DNA from: Spirosoma pollinicola
GTDB lineage: Bacteria > Bacteroidota > Bacteroidia > Cytophagales > Spirosomataceae
Length of the DNA: 64,000 nt
Direction: 5' to 3'
NCBI RefSeq assembly: GCF_002831565.1
Contig: NZ_CP025096.1
Location: 5,405,391-5,469,390, forward strand
The notes under the pieces are model-generated. The model was not told the DNA's origin. It saw nothing but the letters and a program-made list of their open reading frames with translations, and ran no database searches. Positions 1 to 9,574 of this stretch are shown in pieces; position 1 is the stretch's first letter, and the number at the start of each line of letters is the position of its first letter. Both the position numbers and the translations under genes were made by a program.

Positions 1-946
1 TCCATATTTTGTCGTACGACAAATCCCGAATTTCGATCCCCATCACCACTTTACCCGGAATAACATTGTAGGCACCCGGCTCGACCGCTAGTTTGCCGAC
101 GGTTCCAACCTGCCGCCCTTCCTGACTGGTAACTACCTCATTCAGTGCAACAATCAGTTTGGCCGCTGCCAGTAATGCATCGCGACGGACGTTCATGGGT
201 GTTGTACCGGCATGGTTGGCCGCGCCTTCAATCGTGGCGTCCCAATGTTCAATCCCAACAATTCCTTCGACCACCCCGATCTGCTGGTTTTGGGTCATCA
301 AGATGCCTCCCTGTTCAATGTGCAACTCAATGAATGCGGTCAGATCACCTTTCTTTCGGACCACTTTGCTCAGGCTGTCGGGGTTCCCGCCAATGGCCCG
401 GATACCGTCGGCTATGGTCAGGCCGCTTTGTGTGACCGACTTCAGCGCGGCAGGGGTTATTTTGCCAATCATAGCGCCACTACCAACTGTTCCCCCTTCT
501 TCATTGGCAAAAATGATCAGCTCCAGCGGGTGTTCGGTGACGACCTTGTTTTCGTTGAGGGTTTCAATGAGTTCCAGTCCGCTAATTGAACCGACGGGGC
601 CATCATAATTGCCACCATTGGGAACACTATCAATGTGTGAGCCGAAGGCAATAGGTTTCAGACTCGGGTTTTTTCCTTTTCGTTTGCCAATGATATTGCC
701 CGCATAGTCGATGGATACGTCGAGTCCGGCGTTTTTCATCAGCCCGATAAAATAGGCCCGGCCTTCCTGATCGGCTTTGCTGTAGCCCACCCGATCCACG
801 CCACCATTGGGTAATGCGCCAATTTTGGACAACTCCAGCAGCCGGTTCTGAATCCGTTGCTGATTGATTTTCAGGTTGCCAGTCTGCGCCTGAGCAAAGG
901 CTGTTGATGATGCCAGGGCAAGGCAAATAAGTAATCCTTTTTTCAT
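1..946 (-). CDS. M20-family Zn hydrolase, N-carbamoyl-L-amino acid hydrolase / allantoate amidohydrolase type (3' end cut)
   Basis: The reading frame runs off the left edge, so the C-terminus is missing. The start at 946 gives an N-terminal signal peptide (MKKGLLICLALASSTAFAQ), so the enzyme is probably periplasmic. Visible family motifs are GSHIDSVPNGGNYDGPVG (metal-binding His and Asp), ANEEGG (acidic pair), IELHIEQGG and a GAANHAGTTPM segment followed by RRDA, which lies in the dimerisation/lid domain. These fit amidohydrolases that release ammonia or carbamoyl groups from carbamoyl amino acids or ureido compounds. The exact substrate cannot be told. It is followed on the same strand, in the upstream direction, by an alpha/beta hydrolase. 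Confidence 0.88.
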   Translation of the reverse strand, partial: MKKGLLICLALASSTAFAQAQTGNLKINQQRIQNRLLELSKIGALPNGGVDRVGYSKADQEGRAYFIGLMKNAGLDVSIDYAGNIIGKRKGKNPSLKPIAFGSHIDSVPNGGNYDGPVGSISGLELIETLNENKVVTEHPLELIIFANEEGGTVGSGAMIGKITPAALKSVTQSGLTIADGIRAIGGNPDSLSKVVRKKGDLTAFIELHIEQGGILMTQNQQIGVVEGIVGIEHWDATIEGAANHAGTTPMNVRRDALLAAAKLIVALNEVVTSQEGRQVGTVGKLAVEPGAYNVIPGKVVMGIEIRDLSYDKIW

Positions 947-998
947 GGAAAGATAGGTCGTATTGATGTAATTGGTTAGGTATTGGTTGCCACTTTTC

Positions 999-1865
999 TC
1001 ATTCTAGTTGGGCCATACCCTTTATTTTTCGATAAGGTGTTTTGAAAAAATCCCCGACGACTTGGTTGAAGATATCCTTGTAAACAACGAGGGTCGAATG
1101 CCCGGAATTGGGTAAAATCCACAGGTACGCCTGTGAAATGGCATGAGCAATCGCCATCGTATGTCTTGGTAAAATCACATCATTATCGCCACCAATCACC
1201 AGCGTAGGGCACTTTACCTGTTTCAGATCTGTGATTGAAATATGAGGCTGGAGAATCATCAGGCTGAGCAGTTTCTTCTGCGCTTTTACCGCTGGTATTT
1301 GCGGTACCTTGGCCAGGCTATCATTGGTGGCAACGATCCACTGAAAAAGGTCGGGCTGAACGGCCGTTGTATCGGGCCATAGGTTTGCACCCGTAACGGC
1401 CAGTTTTTTTACCTTTTCGGGATGGCGCATGGCTAGTAATAACCCATCAATACCACCATCGCTCCAGCCAATGACGTAACACGAATCCACATGAAGTTTA
1501 TTCAGCAGGGCGTTTAGATCGTCGGCCATCATTTCGTAGGTGAGCGAATCGCTGGTATCGGTCGATTTCCCCTGCGCCCGGCTATCGGCCACAATCACTT
1601 TGTAGTTTTTAGCGAAGTAAGGAATCTGATTTTTGAAGTTTTCGATGGAACCTCCGTTCCCGTGAATCAGTAGGAGAGGCTTACCGGTGCCATACACCTC
1701 GTAATACATGTTGAATCCCCGGATGTTGGCGTATTTCCCAACTTTAGGATTGTTGCCATACACCGTTTTGCCGGATGCCGCAACCGGCAATGTCGACTGA
1801 GCAAATGCAGACTGCATCAGCAAGGAGGCAATCAGGAACAGAAGGCGTTTTTTTGGTGGATTCAT
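999..1865 (-). CDS. Secreted alpha/beta-hydrolase
   Basis: The 288-residue protein begins with a cleavable signal peptide ending near SAFAQ. It has the alpha/beta-hydrolase core: the LLIHGNGG oxyanion-hole segment near residue 66, a GWSDGG nucleophile elbow (Ser135), an acidic residue in GGDNDVILP and a C-terminal SGHS histidine. The catalytic triad therefore looks complete. The fold covers esterases, lactonases and haloperoxidase-like enzymes, and the substrate cannot be assigned from sequence. It lies 53 bases from the M20 hydrolase on the same strand and could be co-transcribed with it. Confidence 0.85.
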   Translation of the reverse strand: MNPPKKRLLFLIASLLMQSAFAQSTLPVAASGKTVYGNNPKVGKYANIRGFNMYYEVYGTGKPLLLIHGNGGSIENFKNQIPYFAKNYKVIVADSRAQGKSTDTSDSLTYEMMADDLNALLNKLHVDSCYVIGWSDGGIDGLLLAMRHPEKVKKLAVTGANLWPDTTAVQPDLFQWIVATNDSLAKVPQIPAVKAQKKLLSLMILQPHISITDLKQVKCPTLVIGGDNDVILPRHTMAIAHAISQAYLWILPNSGHSTLVVYKDIFNQVVGDFFKTPYRKIKGMAQLE

Positions 1866-1910
1866 GATGAGTCTTTGCTAACTAGTTGTTGGAAGGTACT
1901 GAAACGTAAG

Positions 1911-3074
1911 CTACCGGATGTTGCCACCCGGATTAAGGCCGCTGGGGACGCGAGCCGGAATGTACTTATTAAAAGAAGGATCGGTTAGCGCGTTCAGAAA
2001 GGCAATCACCTGGTCCTGCTCATTGTTACCCAGTGCGATACGCTGTATTTTCGAGTCTAACTGCTGCACCGAAACATGTGGATTTTGGGAAATAGGCTCG
2101 CCGATATCATCATAAAATTTCATGATCTGCTTTAGATTCTGAAAAACACCATTGTGCATATACGGAGCCGTCAGCCCGACATTTCGTAACGAAGGGGTTC
2201 GGAACGCGTAGGTGCCGCCTGCGCCTGCGTCAGAGCTGGCCAGTTGCACATTATCAGGCACCGACATCACGTGCAGTTTATAGTCGGAAAACATCGGTCC
2301 CGAATGGCAAATGGCACAACCTTCATCTTTAAAGAGCAGCATACCCTGAATTTGCTGGTCAGTCAGGGCCGTTTTATCGCCTTTCTGGTAACGGTCGTAA
2401 GGCGAATTCATGGCAACCAGGGTGCGCTCGAATGTTGCAATGGCTTTGGTGATGGTTGCCGCCGTAATGGTCTGGCTGCTGCCAAAAGCCGCCTGAAACA
2501 GTTGCCGGTACTCTGCAATTTTCGTCAATCGAGCCACCAGACTATCCAGTGCAACGGCTTCGCTGTACGCATGGCCGCGCATTTCCTCAACTGTCGTTAG
2601 TGGGCCGATCAACTGATTTTCGAGACTTTGGAGCCGTGAGTCCCAGAACATGGGTGCAGTAAACGCTACATACTTTCCGTTGGCATCCATGCCATTAAAA
2701 GCCGCATTGAGGAGGGTCTGCGTATTTCGCTTCGTCAAGGGTATGTCGTTTGGTTGCAGAAACCGGCGATTTTGCCCATAGCCAATGGCATTGGCACCCA
2801 GGGAAAGCTCCAGGCCATCGGTATAGGCGTTGTTAGGATGATGGCAGGTCGCGCAGGCTACGTCCTTACCGCCCGACAGAATTGGGTCCCAAAACAGCGC
2901 CTGGCCAAGTAAGGCTGTATCGTTGGTAATGGGGTTCGTGGCCGTGACGGGCTGAACCGGTGTCGGTATTACGGGGGCGATACTGGTGCTGGAATCATCT
3001 TTCTTACACGCTTCAATAACAACTGTGAAAAAAATTAGTATCGACAGCAGGGTAAATAGATTTTTGCGCATCAT
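1911..3074 (-). CDS. Di-haem cytochrome-c peroxidase / MauG-like lipoprotein
   Basis: Two haem-attachment motifs are visible, CATCH near residue 74 and CAICH near residue 253, spaced as in bacterial di-haem peroxidases. The conserved segments FWDSRLQSLENQ and RTPSLRNVGLTAPYMHNGVF also belong to this family. I place the start at the ATG at 3074, or the adjacent one at 3071, because this leaves a short hydrophobic signal ending in a lipobox (VIEAC). An upstream ATG at 3119 would only add an unrelated extension. The protein probably sits on the periplasmic face of a membrane and reduces hydrogen peroxide or oxidises a partner protein. It is divergent from polA. Confidence 0.87.
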   Translation of the reverse strand: MMRKNLFTLLSILIFFTVVIEACKKDDSSTSIAPVIPTPVQPVTATNPITNDTALLGQALFWDPILSGGKDVACATCHHPNNAYTDGLELSLGANAIGYGQNRRFLQPNDIPLTKRNTQTLLNAAFNGMDANGKYVAFTAPMFWDSRLQSLENQLIGPLTTVEEMRGHAYSEAVALDSLVARLTKIAEYRQLFQAAFGSSQTITAATITKAIATFERTLVAMNSPYDRYQKGDKTALTDQQIQGMLLFKDEGCAICHSGPMFSDYKLHVMSVPDNVQLASSDAGAGGTYAFRTPSLRNVGLTAPYMHNGVFQNLKQIMKFYDDIGEPISQNPHVSVQQLDSKIQRIALGNNEQDQVIAFLNALTDPSFNKYIPARVPSGLNPGGNIR

Positions 3075-3246
3075 ACGGTGGAGGGCATTACGATCTGAGT
3101 CCCAATTTATAGGAATCAAACGGCTTCTACAACTGTTCTATTTTTATAGGATTCTCTGTCACTGCTTCGCAATTTGTCAGGCTTACACTGCGTGATTGTC
3201 CGCAAGACTTTCGACCTTTGGGCTATTGACCCGTTACTTCTATCGA

Positions 3247-6200
3247 ATGGCCAAACCAACTAAAAAACTGTTTTTGTTAGACGCGCTGGCGCTTATCTAT
3301 CGCGCGCATTTTGCCTTTAGCAAGTCACCCCGTATTTCATCAAGGGGCATCAATACCTCGGCCGTTTTTGGCTTCATGAATGCCATGATCGAGGTATTGA
3401 CCAAAGAAAAACCAACCCACATTGGTGTCGCTTTCGACTCGGCCAAAAAGACCTTCCGGCACGAGTCGTTCCCGATGTATAAAGCTAACCGGCAGTCGCA
3501 GCCCGAAGATATCAGCGTGGCCATGCCCTATATCAAACAGATCATAGAGGCTATGCACATACCCATGTTGATTCTGGATGGTTACGAAGCCGATGATATT
3601 ATTGGGACGATTGCCAAAAAAGCCGCTCTGGCCGATTTTGAGGTGTATATGATGACACCCGATAAAGATTACGGGCAGTTGGTGGAAGAGCACATTCATA
3701 TTTATAAGCCCGCTTTTATGGGCAAACCTGCCGAAAAACTGGGTGTTAACGAAATACTGGAACGCTGGCAAATTGAGCGGATCGACCAGGTGACGGACAT
3801 GCTCGGTTTGATGGGCGATTCGGTCGATAACATTCCGGGGATTCCGGGTATCGGCGAGAAAACAGCGCAGAAACTCGTAGCTGACTTTGGTTCGGTCGAA
3901 AATCTGATTGCCCGCGCCGACGAGCTGAAAGGGAAACTCAAGGAAAATGTTGTCAATTTCGCACAGCAGGGCTTGCTCTCGAAAGAGCTGGCAACCATTC
4001 ATTTGACGGTACCGGTGCCTTTTGACGAAGAACACCTGCGCCATACTGAATACGACAAACCCCGGCTAGCCGCGTTGCTGGATGAGCTGGAATTCCGGCA
4101 AATGAAAACCCGTTTGTTAGGAGGTAGTTACGACGAAAAGCCGTTGCCTGATACATTCAAAACAGGCGGCACGTCGCAGATGAACCTATTCGATTCTCCT
4201 GGCGGTGACGCGCCTGCCTTCCTGCCTTTCCCCAATATGGGAGCCTCCAACCCATCGGGGGCGGGTGATCTGCCCTTTGATTTTGGTTCCGGCGATACAC
4301 CAACGGCGACACCTGTTGAAAAGCCAAAAGGTAAACGAACGGCGGTAAAAGCGCCGGTTGCGTCGGCTACCGAAGCGACCCCCGGCGATGTGACGGATAC
4401 CGTTACGACAGATGATAATACTGGGGCTGAGGTTACCGAAACCGAAGCACCGGCTTACCTCGACGTCTATCCGGATTACGAAATTGATGAGAATCAGCCT
4501 GAACGGCGCAAGACGATTCTGTCTGTAAAACACGACTATCGGCTGGTCGACACGCCCGAACTACGAGCCAGTCTGGTGCATTATTTAGGTATTCAGACAA
4601 GTCTTTGTTTCGACTCCGAAACGACCGCCATTGACCCTGTTGAGGCCGATCTTGTTGGTTTGTCGTTTGCGTATCGCACGGGCGAAGCTTTTTATGTGCC
4701 GGTTCCTGCGGATCGTGACGAAGCCCAGGCGATAGTCGATCAGTTCAAGCCTGTCTTTGAAAATCCGGTTATCGAGAAAATAGGCCAGAACCTGAAGTAC
4801 GACTTGCTGATGCTGAAAAAGTATGGCGTAGAAGTGCAGGGCAAGCTGTTCGATACGATGGTTGCCCACTATCTTATTGAGCCCGAAATGCGCCATAATA
4901 TGGACATGATGGCCATGACCTACCTGAATTACAGCCCCGTCGAAATTGAGTCGTTGATTGGCAAAAAAGGAAAAGGCCAGTTGACGATGCGCGACGTAGA
5001 TATTCAGAAAGTGGTTGACTATGCGGGTGAGGATGCAGATATTACATTGCAGCTCAAAGAAGCTTTTGCGCCCCGACTCGAAAAAGACAGCTTACATAAG
5101 CTCTTCGATCAGGTTGAGATGCCGCTCGTTCAGGTTTTGACCGATCTGGAGCTGGAAGGTATTACGCTCGATACCAATGCCCTGGCAGAACTTTCTGCTA
5201 CGCTTGAAGTCGATATGCGGCAGGTGCAGCAGGAGATTTTCGATATTGCGGGTGAGACGTTTAACATTGGTTCGCCGAAACAGTTGGGCGAAGTGCTTTT
5301 CGATCGACTCAAACTCGATAAGAACGCCAAAAAGACCAAAACCGGACAATATGCCACGGGCGAGGAAATCCTGTCGAAGCTGGAAGTCGAACACGAAATT
5401 GCCCGAAAGATTCTGGACTACCGGGAATTGATCAAGCTCAAGAATACCTATGTCGATGCCTTACCGTTGCTGATCAGCAAACGCACCGGGCGGATTCATA
5501 CCTCGTTCAACCAGGCTGTAGCCGCCACCGGGCGACTGTCATCCACGAATCCGAATTTACAAAACATCCCGATTCGTACCCCACGCGGACAGGAAATTCG
5601 GAAAGCGTTCGTACCACGCGGGCCGGAGTTCGTGATCATGTCGGCCGACTATTCGCAAATCGAATTACGGATTATGGCGGCTTTCAGTGGTGACCAGACG
5701 ATGCTCGAAGCTTTTAACAACGGCGTCGATATTCACACCCAAACGGCTAGTAAAGTCTTTCATGTTGAGTTGAACGAAGTTACGGGCGATATGCGTCGGA
5801 AAGCCAAAACCATCAATTTTGGTATTATCTACGGCATTTCGGCGTTTGGTTTATCGCAGCGGCTGAAGATTCCCCGGAAAGAAGCGGCTCAGATCATCGA
5901 CGAATACTTTGCGGGTTTCCCGGCCGTGAAAGATTACATCGACCAGTGTATTGAAAAGGCGCGGGGCTTTGGCTATGCCGAAACCATTCTGGGCCGTCGG
6001 CGGTATTTGCGCGACATTAACTCCCGTAACCAGACCGACCGGATGTTTGCCGAACGCAACGCCGTAAACGCACCTATTCAGGGAAGTGCCGCTGATATGC
6101 TCAAGATTGCTATGATCCAGATTCACGAGTTTATGCAGGCCGAGCGGCTAAAGTCCAAAATGATTCTGACTGTACACGATGAACTGGTCTTCGATGCTCA

Positions 6201-6321
6201 CCGCGACGAAATCGAGCTGCTCCGTGTTCGTGTCGACGAAATCATGCGGAACGCCATTCCAATGGGCGTGAAGATGGAAACCGGTATCGGCACGGGTGAG
6301 AACTGGTTAGTAGCGCACTAA
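3247..6321 (+). CDS. polA: DNA polymerase I
   Basis: The 1024-residue protein has all three polymerase I modules. The 5'-nuclease occupies roughly residues 1-300 (FLLDALALIYRAHFAF, EADDIIGT, GDSVDNIPGIPGIGEKTA). A low-complexity Thr/Ala/Pro-rich linker at about residues 305-435 is unusually long. The 3'-5' proofreading domain looks intact, with FDSETT, GQNLKYDLLML and YAGEDADITL. The polymerase domain shows motif A (SADYSQIELRI), motif B (RRKAKTINFGIIYG) and motif C (LTVHDEL). I chose the ATG at 3247 because MAKPTKKLFLLDA matches the family N-terminus, although the frame is open further upstream from a TTG at 3196. Confidence 0.97.
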   Translation: MAKPTKKLFLLDALALIYRAHFAFSKSPRISSRGINTSAVFGFMNAMIEVLTKEKPTHIGVAFDSAKKTFRHESFPMYKANRQSQPEDISVAMPYIKQIIEAMHIPMLILDGYEADDIIGTIAKKAALADFEVYMMTPDKDYGQLVEEHIHIYKPAFMGKPAEKLGVNEILERWQIERIDQVTDMLGLMGDSVDNIPGIPGIGEKTAQKLVADFGSVENLIARADELKGKLKENVVNFAQQGLLSKELATIHLTVPVPFDEEHLRHTEYDKPRLAALLDELEFRQMKTRLLGGSYDEKPLPDTFKTGGTSQMNLFDSPGGDAPAFLPFPNMGASNPSGAGDLPFDFGSGDTPTATPVEKPKGKRTAVKAPVASATEATPGDVTDTVTTDDNTGAEVTETEAPAYLDVYPDYEIDENQPERRKTILSVKHDYRLVDTPELRASLVHYLGIQTSLCFDSETTAIDPVEADLVGLSFAYRTGEAFYVPVPADRDEAQAIVDQFKPVFENPVIEKIGQNLKYDLLMLKKYGVEVQGKLFDTMVAHYLIEPEMRHNMDMMAMTYLNYSPVEIESLIGKKGKGQLTMRDVDIQKVVDYAGEDADITLQLKEAFAPRLEKDSLHKLFDQVEMPLVQVLTDLELEGITLDTNALAELSATLEVDMRQVQQEIFDIAGETFNIGSPKQLGEVLFDRLKLDKNAKKTKTGQYATGEEILSKLEVEHEIARKILDYRELIKLKNTYVDALPLLISKRTGRIHTSFNQAVAATGRLSSTNPNLQNIPIRTPRGQEIRKAFVPRGPEFVIMSADYSQIELRIMAAFSGDQTMLEAFNNGVDIHTQTASKVFHVELNEVTGDMRRKAKTINFGIIYGISAFGLSQRLKIPRKEAAQIIDEYFAGFPAVKDYIDQCIEKARGFGYAETILGRRRYLRDINSRNQTDRMFAERNAVNAPIQGSAADMLKIAMIQIHEFMQAERLKSKMILTVHDELVFDAHRDEIELLRVRVDEIMRNAIPMGVKMETGIGTGENWLVAH

Positions 6322-6492
6322 TATGACGAAAGCTATTTTTCATCCTATTGTGCGTGAAGTTCTTCTTAACGATGGTTAGGCAATTATACATGATCCGTAT
6401 TTTGTTGCTGTAATGGATCGGAACAGTGATATTGACCTAGCGGCAGAGCAACTGGTTGGGGCAGAAAAAGGGGTAACGCAGAACTGTTTGCA

Positions 6493-7419
6493 CTACTTCT
6501 CGGAGCGGGAAAATACCCTCTTCACCAGAACCACCAGTTTCTCAACGATAAACCCTATCGCAAGTCCGGCAACTCCACAGGCCAGAGCCTTGCTTAACCA
6601 GGCCACTACCGGCATTGAGGATAAGTTTTGTTCTAAATCGTGCAGTAAATGAGCCGTAAATGGTATGCCATGTGCAATAATTTCGGCACCTACCCAAAGC
6701 ATGGCAGCTGTTCCTACATAACCGAGCCAACGCAGGAAATGCGGCATGAATTTTACAATGCCGCGACCTATTTTTTGAGTTGCCGGGGGGTATTTATCGC
6801 CAGTCAGGTGTAGCCCCATATCATCAGCCTTAACAATCAAGCCAACAAACCCATAGACGGCTACCGTAATAAAAACTGCCACCGCCAGCATCACTATAAG
6901 CTGGTTTACGATCGGCTGGCCGGTTATCTGGCTATAAGCAATGGCCATAATTTCTGCCGACAAAATAATATCCGTGCGAACTGCACTACCCACTCGTTCC
7001 TTCTCTAATTCCTCGGGAGTAATCTCTTTTATCTGCTCTTGTTCAGGGTGCCCGTCGGGGTGATGACTAAATAGTGAATGAACCTTTTCGTAGCCTTCAA
7101 AACATAAATAAGCGCCACCTACCATTAAAATAGGCGTAATTGCCCAGGGGGCAAAATAGCCAAGCAACAAGGCTGCCGGGCTTAATATCAGGAGTTTGTT
7201 GATCAGCGATTTTTTGGCAATCTGGTAAATAACAGAAAGCTCCCGGGATGGATCGAGCCCCACCACATACTTGGGCGTAACGGCCGTATCATCAATAACA
7301 ATGCCCGACACTTTTCCGGTCGTTTTAGCTACTTGAGCAGGCACATCATCCAAACTGGCCGCACTTGCTTTTACCAACGCCGAGATATCATCCAATAAAG
7401 CAAAGAGTCCTGAAGGCAT
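6493..7419 (-). CDS. DUF808 (YedI-like) inner-membrane protein
   Basis: The 308-residue protein matches the DUF808 family in length and in its N-terminus (GLFALLDDISALVK, DDTAVTPKYVVG). Several hydrophobic segments are visible, around residues 95-125, 165-200, 235-255 and 275-300. The family is a conserved membrane protein of unknown function and no catalytic motif can be named. It is convergent with polA, leaving about 170 bases between the stop codons in which I see nothing else. Confidence 0.88.
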   Translation of the reverse strand: MPSGLFALLDDISALVKASAASLDDVPAQVAKTTGKVSGIVIDDTAVTPKYVVGLDPSRELSVIYQIAKKSLINKLLILSPAALLLGYFAPWAITPILMVGGAYLCFEGYEKVHSLFSHHPDGHPEQEQIKEITPEELEKERVGSAVRTDIILSAEIMAIAYSQITGQPIVNQLIVMLAVAVFITVAVYGFVGLIVKADDMGLHLTGDKYPPATQKIGRGIVKFMPHFLRWLGYVGTAAMLWVGAEIIAHGIPFTAHLLHDLEQNLSSMPVVAWLSKALACGVAGLAIGFIVEKLVVLVKRVFSRSEK

Positions 7420-7579
7420 CGTCTAAAAGTTGGCTACTAATATAAATACTGGAGCGGTTGCATCAACAAAACCCCTATTTTCAGAGTCCCGCCCCTCAGA
7501 TGGTACCGGTAGGGCAAGGCTGGTGTCAGGTTGCTGGAACGGTGCGATTGCCTACACAAAAATCGCTGTGTTTACTCCT

Positions 7580-7780
7580 TTATAGCCGTCTCTGAGATAG
7601 TTTAACTGGCTTGCCAGGTGAAAGTTGGAAAGAAGTTGATAATTCATGCCCCAGTTCAACTTCGTCAAAATCATCAGCCCCGCAAATGACGGCCAGCAGC
7701 GTGGTGACCAAAATGTCGAATAAGTCATGTTTCCTTATACAATTGAGCTGAAAATCCGGCACGTGGCAAGAAATGTTCAC
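7580..7780 (-). pseudogene. Remnant of an ISAs1/H-repeat-type transposase N-terminus
   Basis: This short frame encodes HDLFDILVTTLLAVICGADD followed by FDEVELGHE. That is the characteristic N-terminal segment of ISAs1-family (H-repeat) transposases, which read roughly H-L-DIL-ALCAVICGADGWEEIE. The DDE catalytic domain is entirely absent and the frame ends after about 66 residues, so it is a decayed insertion-sequence fragment. It is the only recognisable content of the long gap between the DUF808 gene and the TetR gene. The call rests on motif resemblance and was not aligned. Confidence 0.6.
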
Positions 7781-7937
7781 CAGTTCATGCCATAAAGGCC
7801 TGAACCAGGCCCAAACTCTACTAGTTAAATGCGTTTAACCTATCTGTTTATTGATCTGTAATAGTCGTTTATTGACAACTCTTCAGTTACTGAAAGATCA
7901 GAAGTTTTGAAAAAAAAATGACTTTACCTCGATTAGA

Positions 7938-7959
7938 AAATATACTATTTAGTATATTT
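7938..7959. promoter_or_regulatory. Perfect palindrome overlapping a TAnnTTTG promoter element, probable TetR operator
   Basis: AAATATACTA and TAGTATATTT form a perfect 10-bp inverted repeat around a 2-bp centre. The right arm overlaps TATATTTG at 7953-7960, which matches the Bacteroidota -7 element TAnnTTTG. The start codon of the TetR gene lies 20 bases further on, preceded by AAGGA. A palindrome placed on its own promoter is the usual arrangement for autorepression by a TetR regulator. Binding is inferred. Confidence 0.7.
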
Positions 7960-7979
7960 GCATCAACATAAGGAATGCC

Positions 7980-8570
7980 ATGTTCACAAAAGCAGAAAAG
8001 ACGAAGCAGTTTATACTGGAAACGGCAATACCCCTTTACAATGTAAAAGGGATAGCAGGGGTAAGTATAGACGATGTACTGAATGCCACCAAGCTGACGA
8101 AAGGATGCCTGTATGGACATTTCCAGAGCAAGGAAGACCTGTCAGAGCAAGTTATTGATCTCGCTCTAAAGAAAACTGTTGATAAGATCCACTTGGCTGT
8201 TGCCGGTGGTAAAACAGCAAAGGCAAAAGTGTTTGCCTTTCTGGATTTTTACAAAGACCCCATACAAACCTATGTTCCAGGTGGTTGCCCTATTTTCAAT
8301 ACGGCTACTGAAGTCGACGACAATCATCCTGTTATGAAAGAAAAAGTAGCGGCAGTTATAAAAGCTGGCCAACAGGAGATGACCAAGCTGCTCGAAGAAG
8401 GTATTCAAAACGGGGAATTTTCGAACAAGCTGAACCCACCCGTCCTGGCTTTCAAACTTGTAGCGGCCGTAGAAGGGGGGCTGATCATGTGCCGTATAAT
8501 GGACACAGTAAAGCCGATGCACGCCCTGATCAAAAGCCTGAAATCGGAACTGGAACAGTATATTTCATAA
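7980..8570 (+). CDS. TetR/AcrR-family transcriptional regulator
   Basis: The 196-residue protein has an N-terminal helix-turn-helix (VSIDDVLNATKLTKGCLYGH) at residues 28-47 and an all-helical ligand-binding half. A conserved-looking YVPGGCPIFN segment places Cys103 where several regulators of this family carry a short Cys-Pro motif. In NemR a cysteine in the ligand domain senses electrophiles, but the same role here is only a guess. The gene is followed by an SDR and a quinone-oxidoreductase-like gene, which fits control of a small reductase group responding to reactive carbonyls. It is flanked by related palindromes at 7938 and 8588. Confidence 0.9.
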   Translation: MFTKAEKTKQFILETAIPLYNVKGIAGVSIDDVLNATKLTKGCLYGHFQSKEDLSEQVIDLALKKTVDKIHLAVAGGKTAKAKVFAFLDFYKDPIQTYVPGGCPIFNTATEVDDNHPVMKEKVAAVIKAGQQEMTKLLEEGIQNGEFSNKLNPPVLAFKLVAAVEGGLIMCRIMDTVKPMHALIKSLKSELEQYIS

Positions 8571-8587
8571 ATTTTTTTCGATGAATA

Positions 8588-8637
8588 TATACTTTTTAGT
8601 CTATTTTTTTTGCATCAGAAATAGACTAAAAAGTATA
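8588..8637. promoter_or_regulatory. 19-bp perfect inverted repeat upstream of the SDR gene
   Basis: The left arm at 8588-8606 is the exact reverse complement of the right arm at 8619-8637, with a 12-base spacer. Each arm contains TATACTTTTTAGTCTA, close to TATACTATTTAGTATA in the palindrome before the TetR gene. Both sites also share the downstream string TTTGCATCA. It may act as an operator for the same regulator, as a terminator for the TetR gene, or both. Confidence 0.65.
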
Positions 8638-8710
8638 AAATGGAAATTTTAATAGTAGGGCTGATTAATCAGAATTGATTGAAAATCGTCTTTTTAAACA
8701 ATCACAGGAC

Positions 8711-9436
8711 ATGAAAACAACAGGAAATACAGTATTTATAAGTGGTGGGAGTGCGGGCATTGGGTTGGCAATTGCCAAAAAGCTGAGTGCCGCAGGGAAT
8801 CGAATTATCATTAATGGCCGCAATAGCCAACGACTACAAATTGCTTTGAGCGAGCTTAACGATGCCGTAGCCCTTCAGGGCGACCTGTCTGTAGAAGCCG
8901 ATCGCATCCGCATCGCGCAGGAACTGGCCGCTCAGCATCCCGACGTCAATATTGTCATCAACAATGCGGGAACTGCTTTTATGAATAACCTCGGCGATAG
9001 CACCAACGATGCCGTTGGGAAAGCCTATCAGGAGATTAATACGAATTATCTGAGCGTCATTCACTTCACCTCGCTGGTATTGCCCCATTTATTGAAACAG
9101 GCCGATGCCGCCATCGTAAATGTGACCTCAATCGCGGTTTTCAGAGGCAACAAATACCTGCCGACGTATTCCGCCAGCAAGGCCGCCCTACACAGTTACA
9201 CCCAGGGCCTGAGAGACACGTTTGCTGAAAATGACAAATTGAATATCTATGAATTATATCCACCCCTGGTCAATACGGAGTTCTCGGCCGAGATAGGAGG
9301 GGCCAACGGTATTCCGGCTTCGGAAGTAGCCGACGAACTTTTGCTGGCGCTGGCCAACGACCAGTTTGAGGTGCCGGTTGGCGATGCAAAACGATTTCAT
9401 CAGTTAGCAGAACCGCTTTCAGTCAGCAGCCATTGA
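8711..9436 (+). CDS. Short-chain dehydrogenase/reductase (DltE-like)
   Basis: The ATG at 8711 is preferred because MKTTGNTVFISGG matches the SDR N-terminus and an AGGA lies just upstream; an in-frame ATG at 8675 would add an unrelated tail. The GGSAGIGLAIA cofactor-binding turn, INNAGTAF, and the catalytic YSASK motif are present. The protein has 241 residues, normal for the family. It belongs to cytosolic NAD(P)H-dependent oxidoreductases of unknown substrate. It is expected to be controlled by the preceding TetR regulator because of the shared palindromes. Confidence 0.88.
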   Translation: MKTTGNTVFISGGSAGIGLAIAKKLSAAGNRIIINGRNSQRLQIALSELNDAVALQGDLSVEADRIRIAQELAAQHPDVNIVINNAGTAFMNNLGDSTNDAVGKAYQEINTNYLSVIHFTSLVLPHLLKQADAAIVNVTSIAVFRGNKYLPTYSASKAALHSYTQGLRDTFAENDKLNIYELYPPLVNTEFSAEIGGANGIPASEVADELLLALANDQFEVPVGDAKRFHQLAEPLSVSSH

Positions 9437-9574
9437 GTACAGTCGGCCAGCAATTTTCTGGAAATAAAAATTACCAAAACGCGATCATGATGACACACTA
9501 TTATACGGTCGTGCGAAAAAAAAATACCAACCAAAAAGGTCGATAACACGGCTTCACGACAATAGATAATCACC

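Noticed and set aside
3297..6126. Several long open frames on the opposite strand of polA
   Set aside because: They are shadows of a strongly conserved coding frame and have no family resemblance or signals of their own.
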